Shown piece after piece: positions 49,982 to 59,010 of a stretch of DNA of 64,000 nucleotides. Numbering within the stretch: position 1 is the stretch's first letter; every line of letters starts with the position of its first letter. This DNA is from Bradyrhizobium sp. sGM-13 (GTDB lineage: Bacteria; Pseudomonadota; Alphaproteobacteria; Rhizobiales; Xanthobacteraceae): positions 1 through 64,000 of the forward strand of contig NZ_JAGWDK010000011.1 of the NCBI RefSeq assembly GCF_018398875.1, read 5' to 3'. Under the pieces are notes generated by a model that was not told the origin of the DNA, did no database searches, and was given only the letters and a program-made list of their open reading frames with translations. The translations under genes were made by a program, and so were the position numbers.

Positions 49982-51667
49982 TTACGCCACGCGCACCTTG
50001 CCCAAGAACTCGTCCACTGCGCTGCGCAGCATGCCGGACTGGGTGTCGAGCTCACGGGCGCTCGCCAGCACGTCGGATGCCGCCTTGCCGGTTGCGGCTG
50101 CCGCTGTACTGACGCCGCCGATATGGGCCGAGATCTCGTTCGATCCGGCCGCCACCGACTGGATGTTGCGGGCGATTTCGCGCGTAGCGCCACCCTGCTG
50201 CTCGACGGCGGTCGAGATCGAGACGGTGATCTCGCTCATCTGCGCGATGGTCTCTGAGATGCCGCCGATCGACGCCACGGCTTCGCTGGTGGAAGCCTGC
50301 ATGGCCGCGACCTGCGCGGAGATTTCCTCGGTCGCCTTCGCGGTCTGGTTGGCGAGCGCCTTCACTTCCGACGCCACCACTGCAAAGCCGCGCCCGGAAT
50401 CGCCGGCGCGCGCCGCTTCGATGGTGGCATTCAGCGCAAGCAGATTGGTTTGGGCAGCGATCGAGTGGATCAGCTTGACCACTTCGCCGATCTTCTCGGC
50501 GCCGGTCGAGAGCGCGCCGACCGTGGCATTGGTGCGCTCGGCGTCGCTGACCGCCTTGGCGGCGATCTCGCTGGAGCGCGTCACCTGGCGGGAAATTTCA
50601 GTAACCGAGCTGGAGAGCTCTTCGGCGGCGGATGCCACTGTGCCGACATTGTCGGACGAACGCTGCGACGCCGCGCCGACGGTTGCCGCGCGTGCGCTGG
50701 CGTCGCTGGCGGTCGTGGTCATGGATTGCGCCGTGCTCTGCATGCCGGCGGCCGCCGTCGAAACCGAGCGGACGATGCCGGTCACGCTGCGTTCGAAGTC
50801 GCTGGCGATGCTTTCCATCGCCGCCCGCCGTTCGGCCTCGGCGCGCGCCTGCACTTCGGCTTCCTTCTGCTCGAGCCCGCGGATGCGAACCGCGTTGTCC
50901 TTGAAGATCTGCACGGTCGCGGCCATCGCGCCGATCTCGTCGCCGCGGCCGATGCCGGGAATTTCACCGTCGAGCCGGCCCTCGGCGAGGTCCTGCATGC
51001 GGGCGCCAAGCTGACCGAGCGGCTTACTGATGCTGCGGCCGATCATCCAGGCGATGCTGCCGGCAACCAGCGCGATGCCGAGAATGGCAAACCCGAGCAC
51101 TGCCGCGATCGGCTTCATCTTGGCGTCGAGGTCGTCGAGATAAGCGCCGGTGCCGACGAACATGTTCCAGCCGGGGATCGGAACCGCGTAGGAGAATTTG
51201 CGGATCAACTCGTCTTGTCCGGGTTTACGGAATTCATAGCGCAGCATGATTTCGCCGTTCGCCGCGACGCCATCGCGCAGCTCACGCACCAGCTTTCGGC
51301 CACCGGTGTCGATGTCCATGCGGTTCTGGCCGATCTGGCTGGGAACCGGGGCCAGCACGGCGACGCCATCCATCGTGTAGGCAAATACGTAGCCGTTGCC
51401 ATTGTCGAAGGTCAGCGTATTGCCGCGCTTGCTGAACTCGGCAATCGCCGCCTCCTTGCTCATCTGGCCGGCGGCAACCTGCTTCTGCAGGCCGAGCGCC
51501 ATGTTGCGCGCCATGTCGACAATCGTCTTGGTCTGCTCGATCCGCGCATTGAGCATCTCACGCTGCATCAAATAACCCGCGAGCGCACCGGCGGCGCAGA
51601 GGCCAAGCAGGGTCACGCCCACCAGAATGCCGAGTTTGGGGGTGATCTTGAGATTGGTCAGCTTCAC
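49982..51667 (-). CDS. Methyl-accepting chemotaxis protein with sCache sensor
   Basis: The 561-residue receptor has a first membrane helix (KLGILVGVTLLGLCAAGALA, near residue 10-30), a periplasmic sCache-type sensor (GYVFAYTMDGVAVLAPVPSQ; FSYAVPIPGWNMFVGTGAYL), a second helix (PIAAVLGFAILGIALVAGSI), HAMP, and an MCP signalling domain (EISRQVTRSSEIAAKAVSDA; IAAQTNLLALNATIEAARAG; GFAVVASEVKALANQTAKAT). The start GTG 51667 follows GGAGATCCCC, while the upstream GTG at 51697 lacks one. Its neighbours include two Bug receptors, so it may sense carboxylates. Confidence 0.93.
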   Translation of the reverse strand: MKLTNLKITPKLGILVGVTLLGLCAAGALAGYLMQREMLNARIEQTKTIVDMARNMALGLQKQVAAGQMSKEAAIAEFSKRGNTLTFDNGNGYVFAYTMDGVAVLAPVPSQIGQNRMDIDTGGRKLVRELRDGVAANGEIMLRYEFRKPGQDELIRKFSYAVPIPGWNMFVGTGAYLDDLDAKMKPIAAVLGFAILGIALVAGSIAWMIGRSISKPLGQLGARMQDLAEGRLDGEIPGIGRGDEIGAMAATVQIFKDNAVRIRGLEQKEAEVQARAEAERRAAMESIASDFERSVTGIVRSVSTAAAGMQSTAQSMTTTASDASARAATVGAASQRSSDNVGTVASAAEELSSSVTEISRQVTRSSEIAAKAVSDAERTNATVGALSTGAEKIGEVVKLIHSIAAQTNLLALNATIEAARAGDSGRGFAVVASEVKALANQTAKATEEISAQVAAMQASTSEAVASIGGISETIAQMSEITVSISTAVEQQGGATREIARNIQSVAAGSNEISAHIGGVSTAAAATGKAASDVLASARELDTQSGMLRSAVDEFLGKVRVA

Positions 51668-51922
51668 GGGGATCTCCGGAAAATAGGCGCGTGGCACGCG
51701 ATTGGCCGATTGATTCGGCGCACAATATCGTGAGACCCTTTAGCGCTTTGTTACGAAGGCCCGCGGAAATCCGGCAGAAAGCGGTGCTGCCGATCAAGCA
51801 GCAACTGGCGATTGTAGCAGAAGCAAGACAAGTCGCGTAAAAGGTGAAAAGTACGTCAACGATGGAAGTGGCGGCGCCCGCCGCCTCAAACCAACACCGA
51901 AAAATAAAATCGGGAGCAGGAA

Positions 51923-52966
51923 ATGCCGAAATTCAGGGTGGTGACGCCGAAGGGCGCGAGCTTCACGGTCGCCGGCGGCGGCTATGACTATGAGAAGGAA
52001 GCGCTCGATCCGATCGGCGCCGAAATCATCGAGGCGCCGGCCAACGAGGCGGAATTCATCGCCGCCGCAAAAACCGCGGACGCGATTTACGCCAAGGGCA
52101 TGCCGATTACCAAAGCCGTCATCGACGCGCTCGAAAACTGCAAGGTGATCACACTCGGCAGCGTCGGCGTCGACAGTGTCGACGTCAAGGCCGCCACCGC
52201 CCGCGGCATTCCCGTCACCAACATTCCCGACACCTTCATTGAAGAGGTCGCCGACCACGCCATGATGCTGCTGCTGGCGGGCTTTCGGCGGCTGGTCGAG
52301 CAGGACAAAATGGCGCGCGCCGGCCGCTGGTCCGAGGGCCGGCCTGCACTGTTGAAGATCCCGCGGCTGATGGGCCAGACGCTCGGCTTCATCTCGTTCG
52401 GCCGGGTGGCCCGCGCTGTTGCCAAGCGCGCCGCCCCCTTCGGCCTGCGCATGATGGCCTATGACCCGTTCATCCAGGAAACGCTGATGTACGACCACGG
52501 CGTGATCCCGGCGACGCTGTCCGAGGTGCTGTCGCAGTCGGACTTCGTCTCGATGCACGCGCCCGCCCGGCCCGAGGTGCACCACATGCTGACCGAGAAG
52601 CATTTCCGCCAGATGAAAAATTCTGCCATCTTCATCAATACCGGCCGCGGTGCCACCGTGGACGAGGAAGCGCTGATCAAGGCGCTGCAGGAGGGCTGGA
52701 TTGCCCATGCCGCCCTCGACGTGCTGGAAAAGGAGCCGCCGTCGCACAACAACCCGCTGCTCTCGATGGAAAACGTCACCCTGACCGCCCATGTGGCGTC
52801 GGCATCGGCACGTTTTGACGAGGCGCGCAAGCGCCGCGTAGGCTACGAATTGTCACTGGTCCTGTCCGGCATGTGGCCGGTAAGCTGTGTCAATCCGTCG
52901 GTACTGCAAAACACCTCGCTCCGCCGCTGGCAACCCGTCAGCATGGATCGCGGTCCGAACAGCTAG
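51923..52966 (+). CDS. D-2-hydroxyacid dehydrogenase (phosphoglycerate dehydrogenase-like)
   Basis: The 347-residue NAD-dependent enzyme has the family layout: N-terminal FIAAAKTADAIYAKGMPITK, the NAD-binding LMGQTLGFISFGRVARAVAK with the GxGxxG region as ISFGRVA, FVSMHAPARPEVHHMLTEKH (catalytic Arg in the region NTGRGATVDEEALI) and the C-terminal His in LTAHVASAS. It is 74 bp upstream of the ABC receptor gene on the same strand, so it is probably co-transcribed and acts on a transported hydroxy acid or related sugar product. Confidence 0.9.
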   Translation: MPKFRVVTPKGASFTVAGGGYDYEKEALDPIGAEIIEAPANEAEFIAAAKTADAIYAKGMPITKAVIDALENCKVITLGSVGVDSVDVKAATARGIPVTNIPDTFIEEVADHAMMLLLAGFRRLVEQDKMARAGRWSEGRPALLKIPRLMGQTLGFISFGRVARAVAKRAAPFGLRMMAYDPFIQETLMYDHGVIPATLSEVLSQSDFVSMHAPARPEVHHMLTEKHFRQMKNSAIFINTGRGATVDEEALIKALQEGWIAHAALDVLEKEPPSHNNPLLSMENVTLTAHVASASARFDEARKRRVGYELSLVLSGMWPVSCVNPSVLQNTSLRRWQPVSMDRGPNS

Positions 52967-53040
52967 CGCCGGCAAAGAAGCGTTTCGAACGACAGGTTCA
53001 CCGGCGATTCAACGCCGGGAACCGATATAGGGAGAGCACC

Positions 53041-54387
53041 ATGAGGAACGACATCACCCGTCGCGATGCGTTGGCTTTGGGCGCCTCGGCAGCGGCTCTG
53101 GCCGTGACCGGCGCTTCGGCGCAGACCACATCGCCAATCAAAACCGCCGACGTCCCGCCCCCCAAGTTCGCAATCGAAAAAGGCGCATCCCTGCGCATGC
53201 TGCGCCCGGTGCGCTTCGTGCAAGCCGACGAGGACGTGTTCCGCGCCAACGCGGCCAAGTTCACCAAGGACACCGGCATCGAGGTCAAGGTCGACTTCGT
53301 CGGCTGGGAAGACATCAGCCAGCAGACTGCGGTGACCTCGAATTCCGGCGCCGGCCCGGATATCATCATCGGCTTCTCCGATGCGCCGCACATCTATGTC
53401 GACAAGCTGGTCGAACTGAACGACGTCACCGATTATCTCGGCAAGCGCTACGGCGGCTGGCTGCCGCTAGCGCAGACGTACGGCAAGCGCAGCAAGAGCG
53501 ACAAATGGATCGGATTGCCGTTCGGCGCCACCGCCGGCCCGCTGATCTACCGCAAGTCGGTGCTGCAATCGGTCGGCTTCGACAAAGTTCCTGAGGACCA
53601 TGCCGGAATTCTCGACCTGTGTCAGAAGCTGCACAAGGCCGGCAAGCCGGCCGGCTTCGCGCTGGGCAATGCCAAGGGCGACGGCAACGGTTTTGCCAAC
53701 TGGGCGCTGTGGTCGCACAACGCTTCGCTGCTCGATGAAGAGGGTAATATCATCATCAACAGCAAGGAGACCATCGAAGCGCTGAAGTGGGTCAAGGCAC
53801 TGTACCCGACCTTCATCGCCGGCACGTCGTCGTGGAACGACGTCAGCAACAACCGCGCCTACTCCTCGCAGGAAATCTCGCTGACCGCCAACGGCGTCTC
53901 GCTGTACTTCTCGCTGAAGAACGATCCGGCGACCAAGGCGATTGCCGAGGACAGCGAGCATCAACTGCTGCCGAAGGGCCTCGCCAAGGTCTCGCCGATG
54001 GCCGGCCTGACGCTGAATGCGATGCTGTTCAAGCACAGCCCCTATCCCAATGCCGCAAAGGCGTTCCTGCAATTCATGATGGAAAAGGAACAATACGAGC
54101 CGTGGCTCAACGCCAACTCCGGCTACTGGTCGCAGCCGCTTGCCGCCTATACCGACGCCGCGGTCTGGTCCAGCGACCCCAAGGTCTCGATCTTCAAGAA
54201 CACCATGCAGAGCACCTATTACGATGGCTACAAGGGGCCGATTTCGACCGCAACCGGTGCGGTCAGCGCCGACTACGTGCTGATCCAGATGTGCGCCGCG
54301 GTCGCGACAGGTGCCCAGACCCCGGAGGCCGCCGCCGCGGAGGCGGAGCAGCGTGCGAAGCGGTACTTCCGGCGCCAGGGCCGGTAG
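53041..54387 (+). CDS. ABC transporter sugar-type substrate-binding protein
   Basis: The 448-residue extracellular solute-binding family 1 protein begins with a Tat-like signal (NDITRRDALALGASAAALAV, cleaved near residue 27, TGASAQ). The binding domain has MLRPVRFVQADEDVFRANAA, GPDIIIGFSDAPHIYVDKLV, and TYGKRSKSDKWIGLPFGATA, typical of MalE-type sugar receptors. It is followed by two permease genes on the same strand. An open frame back to 52873 overlaps the dehydrogenase and was rejected. Confidence 0.92.
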   Translation: MRNDITRRDALALGASAAALAVTGASAQTTSPIKTADVPPPKFAIEKGASLRMLRPVRFVQADEDVFRANAAKFTKDTGIEVKVDFVGWEDISQQTAVTSNSGAGPDIIIGFSDAPHIYVDKLVELNDVTDYLGKRYGGWLPLAQTYGKRSKSDKWIGLPFGATAGPLIYRKSVLQSVGFDKVPEDHAGILDLCQKLHKAGKPAGFALGNAKGDGNGFANWALWSHNASLLDEEGNIIINSKETIEALKWVKALYPTFIAGTSSWNDVSNNRAYSSQEISLTANGVSLYFSLKNDPATKAIAEDSEHQLLPKGLAKVSPMAGLTLNAMLFKHSPYPNAAKAFLQFMMEKEQYEPWLNANSGYWSQPLAAYTDAAVWSSDPKVSIFKNTMQSTYYDGYKGPISTATGAVSADYVLIQMCAAVATGAQTPEAAAAEAEQRAKRYFRRQGR

Positions 54388-54409
54388 CGGCGCCAGCGAT
54401 TGACACGCC

Positions 54410-54490
54410 GTCATTCCGGGATGCTGCGTAAGCACCAGACCCGGAATCTCGAGATTCCGGGTTCGATGCTTCGCATCGCCCCGGAATGAC
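54410..54490. repeat. Dispersed palindromic repeat (copy of the 14000-14116 family)
   Basis: Outer arms GTCATTCCGGG (54410-54420) and CCCCGGAATGAC (54479-54490), with the internal palindrome CCGGAATCTCGAGATTCCGG. Same family as 14000-14116. It lies between the receptor and the first permease gene. Confidence 0.75.
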
Positions 54491-54519
54491 CTTGAAAGTC
54501 AGACCTGCACAGGGACCCG

Positions 54520-55476
54520 ATGTCCGTAACCACACTTCTATCGCGCGGCGTGGCGCTCCGCCAACCGAACTGGATCGCGCGCCTGTTCGACTACAAGCCG
54601 TTCCTGATCGTGATGTGCCTTGCGCCGGCGATCGGGCTGCTGACGGTGTTCCTCACTTACCCGCTCGGCCTCGGCGTCTGGCTTGCCTTCACCGACACCA
54701 CGATCGGCCAGCGCGGCATCTTCATTGGCCTGGAGAACTTTCAGTATCTGCTGAAGGATTCCCTGTGGTGGAACGCGGTGTTCTACAGCGTCTTCTACAC
54801 GGGAATAGCGACCATCGGGAAATTCGCGCTCGGCTTCTGGCTGGCGCTCCTGCTCAACAACCACTTCCCGCTCAAGAGCCTGTTGCGCGCCATCGTGCTG
54901 TTGCCGTGGATCGTGCCGACGGTGCTGTCGGCGCTGGCGTTCTGGTGGATCTACGATCCGCAGTTCTCGATCATCTCCTATCTGCTGGTCGATGTGCTGC
55001 ACATCCGCTCGACCAACATCGACTTCCTCGGCACGCCCTGGCCGGCGCGCTTCTCGCTGATCGCAGCCAACATCTGGCGCGGCATTCCGTTCGTAGCGAT
55101 CTCGCTGCTGGCGGGCCTGCAGACCATCTCACCCTCGCTCTATGAAGCCGCAATGCTGGATGGCGCCACCGCCTGGCAGCGCTTCCGCTACATCACGCTC
55201 CCGATGATGATGCCGATACTGGCGATCGTGATGACGTTCTCGACCATCTTCACCTTCACCGACTTCCAGCTCGTCTATGCCATCACCCGCGGCGGTCCGG
55301 TCAATTCCACGCACCTGCTGGCGACGCTGGCGTTCCAGCGCGGCATCGCCGGCGGCGAGCTTGGCGAAGGTGCAGCGATCGCGGTCTCGATGATCCCGTT
55401 CCTCGTGTTCGCGACGTTGTTCAGCTACTTCGGCCTGGCGCGCCGCAAATGGCAGCAGGGAGAAGCCAATGACTGA
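54520..55476 (+). CDS. ABC transporter permease, MalF-type
   Basis: The 318-residue inner-membrane protein has about six helices and the binding-protein-dependent transport signature near the C-terminus (EAAMLDGATAWQRFRYITLP). The first helix is LIVMCLAPAIGLLTVFLTYP, then TIGKFALGFWLALLLNNHFP and WIVPTVLSALAFWWIYD. It overlaps the next permease gene by 8 bp. Sugar or polyol import is the family norm. Confidence 0.92.
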   Translation: MSVTTLLSRGVALRQPNWIARLFDYKPFLIVMCLAPAIGLLTVFLTYPLGLGVWLAFTDTTIGQRGIFIGLENFQYLLKDSLWWNAVFYSVFYTGIATIGKFALGFWLALLLNNHFPLKSLLRAIVLLPWIVPTVLSALAFWWIYDPQFSIISYLLVDVLHIRSTNIDFLGTPWPARFSLIAANIWRGIPFVAISLLAGLQTISPSLYEAAMLDGATAWQRFRYITLPMMMPILAIVMTFSTIFTFTDFQLVYAITRGGPVNSTHLLATLAFQRGIAGGELGEGAAIAVSMIPFLVFATLFSYFGLARRKWQQGEAND

Positions 55477-56365
55477 CGTAGCTGCCCAATCCACCAACGT
55501 CGCCAGCGCCACGCCGGACACCATGGCGTGGGATTCCCGCGCGCGGCGGGTGATGATGATCTACCTGCCGCTGGCTTGCTTCGTGCTGATCCTGCTGTTT
55601 CCGTTCTACTGGATGGCGATCACCTCGTTCAAGCCGAACGCGGAGCTTCTGAACTACAAGCAGCACAATCCGTTCTGGATCTCCTCGCCGACGCTGGCGC
55701 ACATCAAGCATCTCTTGTTCGACACCGCCTATCCGACCTGGCTCAAGACCACGATGTTCGTGGCGATCGGCTCCACCTTCCTGTCGCTGTTCGCTTCGAC
55801 GCTCGCAGCTTACGCGATCGAGCGCTTGCGCTTCCGCGGCAGCCCCTATGTGGGCCTCGGCATCTATCTCGCCTATCTGGTGCCGCCCTCGATCCTGTTC
55901 ATTCCGCTAGCCACCGTGATCGTGCAGTTCGGCCTGTTCGACTCGCCGATGGCGCTGATCCTGGTGTATCCGACCTTCCTGGTGCCGTTCTGCACCTGGC
56001 TCTTGATCGGCTATTTCAAGTCGATCCCCTATGAGCTCGAGGAATGCGCGCTGGTCGATGGCGCCACTAGGCTGCAGATCCTGCGCCGGATCACGCTGCC
56101 GCTCGCGGTGCCCGGCCTGATCTCGGCCGGCATCTTCTCCTTCACGCTGTCGTGGAACGAATTCATCTACGCACTCGCCTTCATTCAGAGCGGCGCCAAC
56201 AAGACGGTGCCGGTCGCGATCCTGACCGAGCTCGTCACCGGTGACGTCTACCAATGGGGCGCGCTGATGGCAGGCTCGCTGCTCGGCTCGCTGCCGGTTG
56301 CGCTATTTTACTCGCTTTTCGTGGATTATTACGTGTCGTCGCTGACGGGCGCGGTGAAGGAGTAA
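55469..56365 (+). CDS. ABC transporter permease, MalG-type
   Basis: The 298-residue inner-membrane protein has the EAA loop ECALVDGATRLQILRRITLP, and helices VMMIYLPLACFVLILLFPFY, VAIGSTFLSLFASTLAAYAI and LGSLPVALFYSLFVDYYVSS. Co-transcribed with the upstream receptor and permease. The operon ends here: the ATPase (MalK-type) gene is not in the window, since tonB follows convergently 7 bp later. Confidence 0.93.
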   Translation: MTDVAAQSTNVASATPDTMAWDSRARRVMMIYLPLACFVLILLFPFYWMAITSFKPNAELLNYKQHNPFWISSPTLAHIKHLLFDTAYPTWLKTTMFVAIGSTFLSLFASTLAAYAIERLRFRGSPYVGLGIYLAYLVPPSILFIPLATVIVQFGLFDSPMALILVYPTFLVPFCTWLLIGYFKSIPYELEECALVDGATRLQILRRITLPLAVPGLISAGIFSFTLSWNEFIYALAFIQSGANKTVPVAILTELVTGDVYQWGALMAGSLLGSLPVALFYSLFVDYYVSSLTGAVKE

Positions 56366-56372
56366 GCGTCGG

Positions 56373-57206
56373 CTATCTGGGGACAGTAAAGTCCACCGGA
56401 ACGTTGAAGCCCATCGAGCCTTGCGTAATTTCCGGCGGGAACGCCGGAAACGGCGAGGCTCGGCGAACCATCGCAACGGCCTGGGCATCGAGTGCGGCGA
56501 CGCCAGATGATCCGGTAAGCCGGCTTCCGAGCACCTGCCCACTGCGGCTGATCGTGAAAGACAGCCTGGCCACGCCGGGCTGATTGGCCCCCGCGGGATA
56601 CTGCTTGAAGCGCATCAGATGCGCGCGGACACGCTGATTATAGGTCGCGACCGCCGAAGCCGTTGCGCCGGCGCTGACCGCGGAGGCGGCCGGTGCCTGG
56701 CGTTCGACGCGCGGCGGCGCCGCGGTACGCGGCGCGGGTGTCGAGTCGTTCGGCTTCTTCGCCTCGGGGCGGACGACTTTCGGTTTGACTGGCGTCGGCT
56801 TGGCATCCGGCACCGGTTTGGCGGGCTCGGTGGCCGGCTTCATTTCCAGCTTTTGCTCGGGCGGCGCCAACACCTCAGGGTTTTCTTGCGGCGGGGTCGG
56901 CGCGATCTGCTCCTCGACCACCTCCTGCTGCTTGACCGGCTCCGGCGGCGAGGCGTCGGCCTGATCCATCAACTGATCCGGGGCGCGTTCCAGCGGCGTC
57001 GATTGCGGCGCCGACGATACCGGCGACATGTCCACCATGATTGCCGGCAAGGTGACGCCGGGCTCCGGCTGTGGCCGGCTCCAGTTCATGCCGATCGCAA
57101 TCACTGCGGCATGGGCAGCCACGATCGCCGCCGCCGAAACTCCCCAGCGCCGGATGACGGCCTGATCGGAGACATCATGCAGGGCGAACGCGTTCATGGC
57201 AGTCAA
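56373..57206 (-). CDS. tonB: TonB-type energy transducer
   Basis: TonB links ExbB-ExbD proton-motive energy to outer-membrane receptors. The 277-residue product has an N-terminal helix (WGVSAAAIVAAHAAVIAIGM, residues 21-40), a Pro/Lys/Glu-rich periplasmic linker (about 60-170) and a C-terminal TonB domain (AHLMRFKQYPAGANQPGVAR; LSFTISRSGQVLGSRLTGSS; ASPFPAFPPEITQGSMGFNV). It overlaps exbD by 4 bp and ends the exbB-exbD-tonB operon in the heme cluster. Confidence 0.92.
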   Translation of the reverse strand: MTAMNAFALHDVSDQAVIRRWGVSAAAIVAAHAAVIAIGMNWSRPQPEPGVTLPAIMVDMSPVSSAPQSTPLERAPDQLMDQADASPPEPVKQQEVVEEQIAPTPPQENPEVLAPPEQKLEMKPATEPAKPVPDAKPTPVKPKVVRPEAKKPNDSTPAPRTAAPPRVERQAPAASAVSAGATASAVATYNQRVRAHLMRFKQYPAGANQPGVARLSFTISRSGQVLGSRLTGSSGVAALDAQAVAMVRRASPFPAFPPEITQGSMGFNVPVDFTVPR

Positions 57207-57646
57207 GTGCGGCCGTCGAGGCCGACCAGCGCGATCTTGAGATAGCCGGCGTTGCGCAGGAGGTTCATCACCTCCATCAAATCGCCATAGCTGACGGCCT
57301 TGTCGGCGCGCAGATAGATGCGCTCATTCTTGTCGCCCTTGGTGGCGGCATCGATGGTGGCGGTCAGCGTATCGCGTGCGATGATGTCCTCGCCGACGGC
57401 AACCGAAAGATCCGGCTTCACCGTGACGAATACCGGTTTATCCGGCCGCGGCGATGGCTCGACGGCGCTGGCGGGAAGATTGACGCCGAGATTGACAGTT
57501 GCGAGCGGCGCGGCAACCATGAAGATGATCAAGAGCACCAGCATCACGTCGATGAACGGCGTGACGTTGATCTCGTGAGCCTCGACAAGGTCGTCGCCGC
57601 CGCCGCGCGCCCGTCCGCCGACCATGCTACCCAGTTTGGCGCCCAT
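57203..57646 (-). CDS. exbD: ExbD biopolymer transport protein
   Basis: The 147-residue protein is a standard ExbD: EAHEINVTPFIDVMLVLLII (TM helix near residue 30-50 with the essential Asp), a periplasmic domain (PVFVTVKPDLSVAVGEDIIA; ATKGDKNERIYLRADKAVSY). ExbD works with ExbB as proton-driven motor for TonB. It lies 18 bp after exbB and overlaps tonB. Confidence 0.94.
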   Translation of the reverse strand: MGAKLGSMVGGRARGGGDDLVEAHEINVTPFIDVMLVLLIIFMVAAPLATVNLGVNLPASAVEPSPRPDKPVFVTVKPDLSVAVGEDIIARDTLTATIDAATKGDKNERIYLRADKAVSYGDLMEVMNLLRNAGYLKIALVGLDGRT

Positions 57647-57664
57647 CGCTCACACTCCGTTAGC

Positions 57665-58450
57665 TCACTCGGCGGCGCGCGCCAGGCGGAACGAACCGCG
57701 GTCGCCCTCGCGGCTGATCAGGAGCAGCACCAGCGCCGAGGCATCGCCGAGCAGCGCACGATGGGCTGAAATCGTGCGGGTGAGATGGTTGTAGATCACG
57801 ACCGCCGGGATCGCCGCGACCAGACCGAGCGCGGTCGCGAGCAACGCCTCCGCAATGCCGGGCGCGACCACCGCGAGATTGGTGGTCTTGGCTTCGGAAA
57901 TGCCGATGAAGGAATTCATGATGCCCCACACCGTGCCGAACAGGCCGACGAATGGTGCGGTAGCGCCGATGGTCGCGAGCACGCCGGTGCCGCGGGCGAT
58001 CTGCCTGGACATCGCCGCCTCGACCCGCTCCAGCCGCAGCGCGACCCGTTCCTTGAGGCCGTCGTCGAAATGACCGCCGGAGAGACTGGCCTCGCGCGCG
58101 GCAGACTGGATGATCTGCGCCACCGCATCGTTGCCGCCGCGGGTTTCCTGCTCAGCCTTGGCCAGCACCGTATCGGCTTCCAGCATGGTCAGCCGCCGCT
58201 TGGCGGTCGCCGTCTTGCGGCCGATTTCGATGGTCTTGGCCAGCCAGATCGTCCACGTCACCAGAGAGGCGAAGGCCAAGCCCACCATGACCGCCTGCAC
58301 CACCACGTCCGCATTCACGAACATGTTCCAGGGCGACAGGTTGCGCGGCAGCAGCGCAACATCGGTGGCGGCGAGCGCCGCGCCCGGCATTCCGGCCACG
58401 CCGGCAACGCAGCACCAACGGATCATAACGTCCAGCACTGTTCGCTGCAT
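57665..58450 (-). CDS. exbB: ExbB biopolymer transport protein
   Basis: The 261-residue ExbB has three membrane helices (VVQAVMVGLAFASLVTWTIW; GVLATIGATAPFVGLFGTVW; EALLATALGLVAAIPAVVIY) and the proton-channel motif IGATAPFVGLFGTVWGIMNS. The N-terminus (MQRTVLDVMIRWCCVAGVAG) resembles a cleaved signal. I chose ATG 58450; the frame upstream is antisense-like. It starts 31 bp after hutX. Confidence 0.93.
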   Translation of the reverse strand: MQRTVLDVMIRWCCVAGVAGMPGAALAATDVALLPRNLSPWNMFVNADVVVQAVMVGLAFASLVTWTIWLAKTIEIGRKTATAKRRLTMLEADTVLAKAEQETRGGNDAVAQIIQSAAREASLSGGHFDDGLKERVALRLERVEAAMSRQIARGTGVLATIGATAPFVGLFGTVWGIMNSFIGISEAKTTNLAVVAPGIAEALLATALGLVAAIPAVVIYNHLTRTISAHRALLGDASALVLLLISREGDRGSFRLARAAE

Positions 58451-58481
58451 GATCGTCTCCCGGGCTGACAATGCGAATCGC

Positions 58482-58997
58482 TTAGGTCGCGCGGGCGGAC
58501 GCGATCCTTTCCGCCAATGCATGAAAGCGCTGCAACTGGTCGGCGCGCAGCGCGCGCTGCTCGTCGCGACCGACAAACACCTTGAACATGATGCCACCGT
58601 CGACGTTGATGAACGCGATGAAGGCCGACGACTTGCCCATGAAGGGCCGCTCGACAAAAGCGATGGCTCCGCAGCGCTCGTGCCGGAGATGGCCGTGCAG
58701 CCCCTTCGGTTGCATCAGGTTGAAGTAGCCGCGGCCGACCTCGCCCGCTGGGATGGCGCCGGTGAACTCGAAGATCGCATCGTCGGTGTGGACGATCAGC
58801 GTCACCTCGCCCCATTGCGCGACGTCGTTCATCGCGGCGGCGAATTCGCTGCCAGAACCGAAACGCACCATCGTGTCAGGCAGTGCTTCGAGCACGGCGC
58901 GCGGGGTGACCTTGCGGTCCCGCGCCACATCCTCGATCACCGCGCCCGGATTTTCCGCCATATGCGCCTTGAGATCGGCAAGGTCCGTGCTCAGCAT
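58482..58997 (-). CDS. hutX: Heme utilization cytosolic carrier HutX-like
   Basis: The 171-residue protein matches HutX/HugX: RDRKVTPRAVLEALPDTMVR, DAIFEFTGAIPAGEVGRGYF, NLMQPKGLHGHLRHERCGAI, FVERPFMGKSSAFIAFINVD, then MFKVFVGRDEQR. HutX binds heme in the cytosol and passes it to degradation enzymes such as HutZ. Here it sits between hmuQ and exbB, so it would pass heme from the transporter to HmuQ. Confidence 0.9.
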   Translation of the reverse strand: MLSTDLADLKAHMAENPGAVIEDVARDRKVTPRAVLEALPDTMVRFGSGSEFAAAMNDVAQWGEVTLIVHTDDAIFEFTGAIPAGEVGRGYFNLMQPKGLHGHLRHERCGAIAFVERPFMGKSSAFIAFINVDGGIMFKVFVGRDEQRALRADQLQRFHALAERIASARAT

Positions 58998-59010
58998 GGC
59001 ACCCTCCCCG

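Noticed and set aside
52873..53040. Upstream extension of the sugar ABC receptor
   Set aside because: It overlaps the end of the dehydrogenase gene, and the Tat-like signal begins at the ATG 53041.
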